From positions 1 to 35,237 of the IMG/VR virus record IMGVR_UViG_3300003690_000068: a stretch of 35,237 bases of DNA. The stretch is one strand, 5' to 3'. Below are positions 29,261-35,237 of this stretch, in pieces. Below the pieces are notes generated by a model. It made no database searches and was not told where the DNA came from. It saw only the letters and a program-made list of their open reading frames with translations. This DNA is from a virus. The position numbers and the translations under genes are program-made. The number at the start of each line of letters is the position of its first letter. The first letter of the stretch is position 1.

Positions 29261-31839
29261 CTGAATATAAAAAAGAGACTATCGAAACGACTATAGTTCC
29301 AAAAAGATTACCATATATTAATCCTCCTCCTGGAAATTCAGGCTCTAAGGGAAATGCATGTTTAATGGCAGATGGCGATCCTTATGCTTTTATTAATAAA
29401 CTAACACAACATCCTCATCAAAAAGTATTTTTTGATATGCACAACAAAGATATTTCAACTTTAATGCCGATGATAAAACTTTATAAGATAAATACAATTG
29501 GCTCAAATGAAACACAGCAAGAATATACCTTTCAGTCTAACACGACAAAAGCAGAGATAGATAGTACTTTTGCAAATAAAGGAAAAAGAGGATATGGAGT
29601 TGGGGTTAAAGACTTTTCTTTTGTCTATGATGGAAATAACCCATTTGCTGCCAAGAAAAGCATTAAGGCAAAATTAACCATTTTTGCTAATAGTTTTGAT
29701 GAATTGCTGAAAGAGCGAGACCCACCTGAAAGAGGCGATTCAGTATGGAGTTATATTGAACTGGCTTTGAAAACCGGGAAGGGCACTGCTGCTACTGCCA
29801 AGAAAGGAAAAACAGCCGCACAAATAGAAGAGATTGAAAATAATCTAGCAAAATTAGATTTTAGATTAAAAGCAGTTGTCGGTTGGGCCAAGCCACCAGG
29901 AAGATTAAGCCACTTTGGCCAATGGGGAGTAAACGAGTTTGGAACAATGTATAAAAAGACACATCTTTTAGATGCAATATATGATTCTCATATGACTTTA
30001 AATTTAACGCCGGTAACTCACGAATTTAATTTAGATGATATGGGTCGTGTTACTTTTGTGATTCATTACTTAGCTTATGTAGATGATTTCTTTGATCAGT
30101 CTGGTTTTAATATATTTTCTGATGTAATAACAAATTTAAAGATGCTAAAGAGAAAATTAAAGTACAAAACGCTTACAAAAAAGTGCGAAGCAGCAAAGGT
30201 CGCAGAACAAAAAAAGCTAGAATTAAAAGATAAGAAAGTAAAATTAGAAAAACAAAAATCGCTGCAAAGTATTATTCAAAAATTATTTGTACTTGATAGA
30301 GTAAAATATATTGAAATAGGTTATGGCGAGCTTGTCGCTTTTGAATCAGAGGGTCCATATTATGAACTGTCCTCAGCCGGTAGTATAGCTGATAAAATTG
30401 TTGATCAAAGCCTTCTTTTAAGTGTGGATACAAATCTGGTAGCAAAGTATGACGACGCACAAAAAAACGCATTCACAAACAAAACAGGCCAAGCCGCAAT
30501 AAGAGAACTAACTTTTGCTTTAGCAGCTTCTAACCCTTGGCATAATACTATTCCATTTTTTTACGTGAGTGATTTGATGGACGCTATTTTGAGTGGTATA
30601 GAAAATAAGTTAGAAGAGATGCCTAAACAAATAAGCACCCTACAATATCAAGGCGTTATCGCTGCCACGACATCAGCTACAACAGTTTTGGCAGCTGGTG
30701 TAGATCCTGAGATCGATCCGGTGGATATTGCCGCAGAAAAAGAAAAACTAGAACTTTTTGCAGCAAATTTTAAGAAATTTAGATTAATGCTTGGCCCACT
30801 AGAAATTGTTAATCCTAAAGACGGCGAGACAAGTCTATTTGTAAATTTTGGAGATGTGCCTATTTCTGTTAAATATTTTATTGAATGGATGACCGATAAG
30901 CTTTTGAAAAAAGACGAATCAGTCTATTCATTGAGTAAATTTTTAAGTGATTTTTTCAACGATCTTATAAAGAATTTCCTTAACGATTCTAACTGCTTCG
31001 ATGGTTTGGCAAAGCAAAAAGCAAGATTGAATCAAGCGGTGATCACGTCGTATAGATCTTCTGGAGAGACAAGAGATGAATTTACTGCAGCAATTCAAAA
31101 TCAACATCCACTTGCATCGAGAGGAGTGCTGAAAAATATGAAGCAGCCCGTACTAAACGTTTCAGGCGAAAGTTTTTTACCAGATGGAGGACAAAATGGT
31201 GTCGGCCGCGAGATAAACTATATGGTTTTTTATGCTGGAAGAACACAGCCAACTGAACTAATGAAGGGTAATAGAAGCGATGACGAAGCCAAAGGAATTT
31301 TTCACTACATGTTAGGAAAAAATCGTGGTATCGTAAAAAAGATTGATTTGTCTAAAACTACTTCAACGGGACTCAGAGAGGTTAGATTCGAACAGGAAGG
31401 ATATGATGGATTAGAGCAATTAAGAGAAGTTTACGATGTTAATTTAACAACTTATGCCAATGTAAAAGCATGGCCTGGAACATATCTCTATGTGGACCCA
31501 TCCGGTTGGAGCCCTATGAAGACTGATTTAGATCTAACTCAACTTGGAATCGGAGGCTACTGTATGATTATTCGTTCAGAACATACGTTTGGTCCCGGTC
31601 AGGCAGAATCAAAAATCACAGCCAAATGGGTTGCTTCTATTGATGCTAAACTCACAACCCCCAACGAAGGAGAGGAAAAGGCGTCCGGTTCTGGTGCTGG
31701 TACAAATAGCTCTACGATGTGTAATTTCGGCAAACGCGAAGAGGGCTTAGGGGCTAAATTTTTGGAGATTTTGAAGGGCAATACTGGAGTTGCCGCAAAT
31801 GATGGATCTACACCATCTCCAGGAGGGGCTGGGCCTTAA
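29173..31839 (+). CDS. Large baseplate-region structural protein, start uncertain
   Basis: This is an open frame of 888 residues from a GTG at 29173. The preceding in-frame stop is at 29116-29118 and there is no ATG before MADGDP at about residue 67. The protein begins convincingly by VNFEGARDFKEQCFLLAKIF, so the true start is early or the frame is entered by a frameshift from the overlapping gene. Features are a Lys-rich coiled coil (about 325-370), a mixed central region and a beta-rich C-terminal block (YLYVDPSGWSPMKTD, then LGIGGYCMIIRSEHTFGPGQ) reminiscent of hub or spike-platform proteins. A Ser/Gly-rich tail follows. Order suggests a baseplate hub or wedge role. I cannot identify which. 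Confidence 0.7.
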   Translation: MGVISQVVNFEGARDFKEQCFLLAKIFELAEYKKETIETTIVPKRLPYINPPPGNSGSKGNACLMADGDPYAFINKLTQHPHQKVFFDMHNKDISTLMPMIKLYKINTIGSNETQQEYTFQSNTTKAEIDSTFANKGKRGYGVGVKDFSFVYDGNNPFAAKKSIKAKLTIFANSFDELLKERDPPERGDSVWSYIELALKTGKGTAATAKKGKTAAQIEEIENNLAKLDFRLKAVVGWAKPPGRLSHFGQWGVNEFGTMYKKTHLLDAIYDSHMTLNLTPVTHEFNLDDMGRVTFVIHYLAYVDDFFDQSGFNIFSDVITNLKMLKRKLKYKTLTKKCEAAKVAEQKKLELKDKKVKLEKQKSLQSIIQKLFVLDRVKYIEIGYGELVAFESEGPYYELSSAGSIADKIVDQSLLLSVDTNLVAKYDDAQKNAFTNKTGQAAIRELTFALAASNPWHNTIPFFYVSDLMDAILSGIENKLEEMPKQISTLQYQGVIAATTSATTVLAAGVDPEIDPVDIAAEKEKLELFAANFKKFRLMLGPLEIVNPKDGETSLFVNFGDVPISVKYFIEWMTDKLLKKDESVYSLSKFLSDFFNDLIKNFLNDSNCFDGLAKQKARLNQAVITSYRSSGETRDEFTAAIQNQHPLASRGVLKNMKQPVLNVSGESFLPDGGQNGVGREINYMVFYAGRTQPTELMKGNRSDDEAKGIFHYMLGKNRGIVKKIDLSKTTSTGLREVRFEQEGYDGLEQLREVYDVNLTTYANVKAWPGTYLYVDPSGWSPMKTDLDLTQLGIGGYCMIIRSEHTFGPGQAESKITAKWVASIDAKLTTPNEGEEKASGSGAGTNSSTMCNFGKREEGLGAKFLEILKGNTGVAANDGSTPSPGGAGP

Positions 31840-31840
31840 A

Positions 31841-33052
31841 ATGTCATTCTATTTTACCGATTCTAATAATGCGAATAGCCTTGAGCTTTTTACGAAAAGA
31901 TTGATATATCGTGGACAAGCTGCTTCCGCCGCAGCGGATTATCAAAATTTTATGGATTTTAATTTCGCGGAGAAATTTTTATACGGACGAGTGGACCGGT
32001 CTTTTCTGCCAATTACATTTGTGGGGGGGTTCACACCATTAAAAAGTTTTAGCAGGAGTTTCGCAAAAACAGATAATTTACAGGCAGCTAATTTCGTTGT
32101 GGACGCATTTGAGGCCATGGCACAACAATTTGAAAGATGTGTATTAAAGGGTCAAATATCTCCTAGTGATCCATTTTTAAGTAATCTAAAGGTTTTTAAG
32201 GCACACACATCTTCTACAACAGTATACGGTCAATATATAGATAAATATTTTCACGCAATAGTGACACACGCTCAAAATACTAATATAAGAATCAAAAATT
32301 TTGATGAATTTATAAAAGAATTAATGATTTTACTGCAGATAAGTGCCTACGAGACTCCTTTTACTGAGCCGGCATTTACAAAAAGCAAATATTGTCCTTT
32401 TATGGCTAATGGATTGTCGCTTGAAATAGCCGATGCTGATCCAGCTAATGACGATAAAAAGATAAAAGAATTTTTTCATAGCAGGAATTGGAGGTTTTAT
32501 TTAAATACTTGTCGTTCTTATGGATTTATGGTAGATCGTATGGCGCCATGGAGATTAGTTGCAGACATAGCTAGTGGTACCATGCTTGAATATGCTTCCA
32601 AATACCATGCAGGATCCACTAATATGATTTTGGGAACTAGCTACGCATTAACACATAATTTTTACTTCAAAAAATTTAAATATTTTCTTTTAAAATTGTA
32701 TAATAAAGTTATATTGCAGAACTTTCTAGTGGTAGAAGAATGCAACGGAAGAATGATATCAAAACGAATTAATCCAGCACGGTATACGCCAGAACAATTT
32801 GACAACAAATACACAGATGAATATTTTTTGAAATTATATTGTAAAATTCGTTTTTTGGAAGAAGAGTCTCAATTTAAAGTCTTTAAGAAAAATATCTTGA
32901 TAGATGACACAGTTGAATTGTTTCAAATAAAAGGAATAGAGGAGGCCCTAGATAAATTTGAAAAAATAATCAATAAACCATTTGACTATCGCGGCTCTTT
33001 GAGTTATTATATTAGATATACCGAAGCACTAGAAGAATTGGAGGGCCCTTGA
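31841..33052 (+). CDS. Unrecognised protein at the end of the baseplate block
   Basis: I take the ATG at 31841 (403 residues), immediately after the previous stop at 31839, with AGGAGGGG upstream. A longer frame from 31790 would overlap the preceding gene and has no ribosome site. The protein is helical and aromatic-rich (FNFAEKFLYGRVDRSFLPIT; WRFYLNTCRSYGFMVDRMAP). It has no membrane segment or known catalytic motif that I can see. The C-terminus is charged. Codon use resembles the preceding baseplate gene, and the stop lies only a few bases beyond the start of the polymerase gene. It is likely a virion or assembly protein by context, though it is also the last gene before replication functions. 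Confidence 0.72.
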   Translation: MSFYFTDSNNANSLELFTKRLIYRGQAASAAADYQNFMDFNFAEKFLYGRVDRSFLPITFVGGFTPLKSFSRSFAKTDNLQAANFVVDAFEAMAQQFERCVLKGQISPSDPFLSNLKVFKAHTSSTTVYGQYIDKYFHAIVTHAQNTNIRIKNFDEFIKELMILLQISAYETPFTEPAFTKSKYCPFMANGLSLEIADADPANDDKKIKEFFHSRNWRFYLNTCRSYGFMVDRMAPWRLVADIASGTMLEYASKYHAGSTNMILGTSYALTHNFYFKKFKYFLLKLYNKVILQNFLVVEECNGRMISKRINPARYTPEQFDNKYTDEYFLKLYCKIRFLEEESQFKVFKKNILIDDTVELFQIKGIEEALDKFEKIINKPFDYRGSLSYYIRYTEALEELEGP

Positions 33053-34239
33053 TATTTCAAACATTGGATGATAAATCCGATTGTGTGGGAATGTATGTTG
33101 ACGGTAAATTACATTTTGATGATTTTCCGTCCAATCTCACAAAGACTTGGAAGTATACGGGCTCCATCACGAATCCTGATGTGGAATACGCGTCGTTGCG
33201 TTGTGGGGGGCAATCTCTCAAACAAGCGTGCCCCGAAGAACTTATCGAAGAATGGCGCTGGCTACAGCGACGTTTTGAAGCATATTTGAAATCTTTTAGA
33301 ATAGGAAAAATCAGTATGCGCGAGCATTGCTTCTTTGATCTCGTGCCAAAAGATTTTTTAAAACAGTTTTGCGAGGCTAAAAACAAAATCACAGAACACG
33401 TATTTGAAAATTACGAAAAGCCTAAGAATTACGAGCATTTGGACAAGGTTCAAAAATTGCTTTACAAAATTAAATATCGTGATTTAAACATCAGTAGCGA
33501 GAATAGTAAATCCTTGTTTTATAAAACACATATACGAGAACGCGCCCAAAAATTGTTAAAGGGCTCTAAGCATATAGATTATAATTTGTTTGGAACTGTG
33601 ACGGGCAGGCTCGCTACAAACACCAGTTCTTTTCCTATCCTCACAATGATGCGTGAGTTGAGAAAGCTTGTGAAGCCTCACAACGATTGGTTTATTTCGT
33701 TAGATTACAATGGTGCCGAAGCAAGAACATTTCTCGCTCTGGCCGGCCAGCTACAACCCCAGGAAGATATTCATGAGTGGAATAAAGAAAACGTCATTCG
33801 AAAAAAAGACTTGACAAGAGACGAAATGAAGACTATCTTCTTTACGTGGCTATACAGTCCCGACGAACATCAAGCTTTAAAGGATAGTATTTACAATAAA
33901 GCAGCCGTCTTAGAAAAACACTATGTTGATGGAAGGGTAAATACACCTTTTAAGCGGAGCATTATAGTAGATGATAGAAAAGCATTGAATTACCTTGTGC
34001 AAAGCACAACAGCCGATTTAGTATTAGACAAAGCGGTTGAAATTGATAAGTTCTTACAGGATAAAAAATCGTTTGTTTCACATATAGTTCATGATGAAAT
34101 CGTTTTGGATATGGCAGATGACGAGCGCGAATTGGCTGTAGATATTAAAAAGATGTTTGCCGAGAATAGATTGGGAAACTATCTTGTTAATCTGAAAGCT
34201 GGAAAGAATTATTTAGACTTGGAAGACCTTAAGTTATGA
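33049..34239 (+). CDS. Short family A DNA polymerase lacking an exonuclease domain
   Basis: This encodes 396 residues from a TTG at 33049, which overlaps the previous stop (GGAGGG just upstream; a TTG at 33064 is possible). Family A motifs are clear: TGRLAT at 185-190, motif A ISLDYNGAEARTFLALAG with Asp219, a motif-B-like helix with Arg257, Lys261 and Tyr269, ALNYLVQSTTADLV at 312-325, and motif C VHDEIVLD with His348, Asp349 and Glu350. Both metal-binding Asp are present. The 180 residues before TGR show no 3'-5' exonuclease motifs, and the total is far below the roughly 600 residues of a Klenow-type enzyme. T4 itself uses a family B enzyme. Proofreading would have to come from another gene. 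The stop overlaps the next ATG (ATGA). Confidence 0.86.
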   Translation: MIFQTLDDKSDCVGMYVDGKLHFDDFPSNLTKTWKYTGSITNPDVEYASLRCGGQSLKQACPEELIEEWRWLQRRFEAYLKSFRIGKISMREHCFFDLVPKDFLKQFCEAKNKITEHVFENYEKPKNYEHLDKVQKLLYKIKYRDLNISSENSKSLFYKTHIRERAQKLLKGSKHIDYNLFGTVTGRLATNTSSFPILTMMRELRKLVKPHNDWFISLDYNGAEARTFLALAGQLQPQEDIHEWNKENVIRKKDLTRDEMKTIFFTWLYSPDEHQALKDSIYNKAAVLEKHYVDGRVNTPFKRSIIVDDRKALNYLVQSTTADLVLDKAVEIDKFLQDKKSFVSHIVHDEIVLDMADDERELAVDIKKMFAENRLGNYLVNLKAGKNYLDLEDLKL

Positions 34240-35078
34240 TTTCTGTTGTTGGACTTGGAAATGCCGCTTCGGCTATTGCAGAAAAGTTTTCTGTTCCTCC
34301 CAATTATAATGTATATTTGATGAATGATAAAATAGCTCGTTCGTCCAAATATAAATTTAAGCTAAAGACATATGAGAGCCCAGAAGACTATGAAAAGAGT
34401 GTTCCTAATGTTAAAAAGTTTTTTAAGGATATTGATGATCATGTTCAGTTTATTATTGTCGGCTCTTCTTATAGTTCAAATTATTCATTGGGAATTCTTG
34501 AGCAAATTAAAGACAAAAGAATAGATGTATTTTATATTAAGCCCGACACTGAACTTTTAACCGGAATCCCCCTCCTCATGGAGAGTGCGGTGTTTGGTGT
34601 TTTGCAAGAGTATGCACGTTCTGGATTACTTAATTCTATCACGTTCTTTTCAAACTTAAATCTAGAAAATATTTTGCAGAACATTCCTGTTAAAGAATAT
34701 TATAATACATTGAATAACTCTATTTTTTCAACTATTCATTATTTGAACTATTTTGAGCATTCTGAGCCTGAAATCGGTCAAGTTTCGCGTCCAGCAGATA
34801 TTAATCGTGTTAGAGCGATAGGTATGCTGGATATGGAAAATCTTAAAGAAAAATGGATTTTTGACCTTGACACCGAGCGAGAGCTATGTTATTATATGTG
34901 TATAAATGAAAAAAGATTAGAGGAAGAAGGAGGGCTTCATAGGAAGCTAGTTAATATGTTAAAGGAAAAACCAAGAAATGCTTTTAGAAAAATTTCATAT
35001 GCTATCTATGAAACTTCCCTACAACAAGACTTTGGGTTTTGCGTTGCCCACACTAACGTAATCCAAAAAAACTCTTGA
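34236..35078 (+). CDS. Divergent tubulin/FtsZ-fold protein
   Basis: This encodes 280 residues. The order of elements fits the tubulin/FtsZ GTPase domain: a first strand and Gly loop SVVGLGNAASAIAEKF (3-18); a second strand ending in VYLMNDKIA (26-34), like the FtsZ NTDAQ loop; FKDIDDHVQFIIVGSSYSSN (63-82), where FtsZ has DMVFIAAGMGGGTGTG; helix SLGILEQIKD; strand IDVFYIKPDTELLTG, like VVTKPFNFEG; then LQEYARSGLLNSITFFSN; NTLNNSIFSTI with possible base-contacting Asn; and QVSRPADINRVRAIGM (172-187), like the NVDFADVRTVM catalytic loop. The Gly-rich signature loop is replaced by Ser residues, so GTP binding may be altered. It is translated by ATGA overlap with the polymerase gene. A Rossmann-type dehydrogenase was considered and fits the later elements poorly. 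Confidence 0.62.
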   Translation: MISVVGLGNAASAIAEKFSVPPNYNVYLMNDKIARSSKYKFKLKTYESPEDYEKSVPNVKKFFKDIDDHVQFIIVGSSYSSNYSLGILEQIKDKRIDVFYIKPDTELLTGIPLLMESAVFGVLQEYARSGLLNSITFFSNLNLENILQNIPVKEYYNTLNNSIFSTIHYLNYFEHSEPEIGQVSRPADINRVRAIGMLDMENLKEKWIFDLDTERELCYYMCINEKRLEEEGGLHRKLVNMLKEKPRNAFRKISYAIYETSLQQDFGFCVAHTNVIQKNS

Positions 35079-35103
35079 CTTGCTTTGTCGAGAGTGGTAT
35101 ACT
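35075..35103 (+). promoter_or_regulatory. Strong sigma70-type promoter with extended -10
   Basis: TTGACT (35075-35080), a 17-base spacer and TATACT (35098-35103), preceded by TG-G as an extended -10, form a near-consensus host promoter. Its -35 box overlaps the stop codon of the tubulin-like gene. It is the only such promoter I see in the window and lies about 58 bases before the next ATG. Confidence 0.85.
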
Positions 35104-35160
35104 ATAACAGTAAGGAACGCTTATTGTTTACTCATAAACATCAAAAAAAGGAGATAAATT

Positions 35161-35237
35161 ATGGGAATTGATATGGAGCTTATGCGCCGCAAGCTCGCAA
35201 CTTTGCGCGGTGAAAACACTAACGGAAACTCTGTCTG
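35161..35237 (+). CDS. Start of a gene, possibly the gp32-like ssDNA-binding protein (partial)
   Basis: ATG at 35161 follows AAAAAGGAG and opens a frame to the window end: 25 codons starting MGIDMELMRRKLATLRGEN. A short basic helix of the type (M/L)RRKLATLRG resembles the N-terminal LAST-like arm of T4-type single-stranded DNA-binding proteins, which lies before the OB fold. The strong host-type promoter and the neighbouring DNA polymerase fit an abundant replication protein. With only 25 residues this naming is weak, but that the gene is real is very likely. Confidence 0.6.
   Translation, partial: MGIDMELMRRKLATLRGENTNGNSV

Noticed and set aside
31790-31840. Earlier start at 31790 for the 403-residue protein
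   Set aside because: It overlaps the end of the preceding gene, gives a low-complexity N-terminus (MPQMMDLHHLQEG) and has no ribosome site. The ATG at 31841 directly follows the upstream stop and AGGAGGGG.
34236-34300. NAD-binding Rossmann enzyme for the gene at 34236
   Set aside because: The GLGNAAS loop alone could fit, but the later elements (NDKIA, IVGSSYSSNYS, IKPDTELLTG, PADINRVR) follow the tubulin/FtsZ order and not that of a dehydrogenase.
1-35237. tRNA genes, CRISPR arrays, insertion sequences or integrase/att sites
   Set aside because: I saw no cloverleaf-like sequence, no spaced direct repeats, no transposase motifs and no terminal inverted repeats. Gaps between genes are short and explained by terminators, promoter-like motifs and ribosome sites.

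Overview
The window is about 35 kb of the virion-building region of a T4-like contractile-tailed phage. Every supported gene lies on the + strand. Terminase, portal, prohead protease, scaffold, major capsid protein, neck proteins, tail sheath and tail tube are all recognisable and stand mostly in T4 order. The proteins diverge clearly from T4, and the moderately AT-rich composition resembles distant aquatic T4 relatives. No host gene, integrase, tRNA or CRISPR array is visible, so the host cannot be named from this window.

Layout. 1-4.1 kb: the tail of an unknown gene, a small acidic protein, the large terminase and the portal. 4.1-10.6 kb: a tightly packed prohead block holding several unrecognised proteins, a DUF1360-type membrane protein, the prohead protease (7264-7881), a 680-residue unknown protein with a membrane-like segment, a short acidic/basic protein and a bS21-like ribosomal protein. 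10.6-16.3 kb: two virion-surface-like proteins, the scaffold, the major capsid protein, a lectin-fold capsid-associated candidate and a Lys-rich basic protein. Strong terminators follow the last three of these. 16.4-24.2 kb: neck proteins gp13, gp14 and gp15, sheath gp18, tube gp19, and the gp26/gp51 pair, which is separated by a run of seven T and a frame change. 24.2-33.05 kb: tape measure and baseplate proteins, including a LysM-bearing gp53-like protein. 33.05 kb to the end: a switch to DNA metabolism and cell biology, with a short family A DNA polymerase, a divergent tubulin/FtsZ-fold protein, and, after a textbook sigma70 promoter, the start of a gene that may encode the single-stranded DNA-binding protein.

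How the genes work together. Terminase packages DNA through the portal into a shell of gp23 that is built on the gp22 scaffold and matured by the gp21 protease. Several small proteins around the protease carry a shared N-terminal helix ending in (I/L)-x-E-E or L-x-E-A. This resembles T4 capsid-targeting peptides and T4 protease cleavage sites, and suggests a set of internal head proteins. Neck proteins close the head and cap the sheathed tail, and gp26/gp51 sit just upstream of the tape measure like tail assembly chaperones.

Regulation. An ACTATTTAT-like motif precedes most structural transcription units and is a candidate late promoter. The only good host-type promoter is the one before the last gene, consistent with a late module followed by an early/middle module. 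The strongest leads are the tubulin-like protein, the exonuclease-less polymerase, the targeting-peptide family, the possible gp26-gp51 frameshift and the bS21-like gene.
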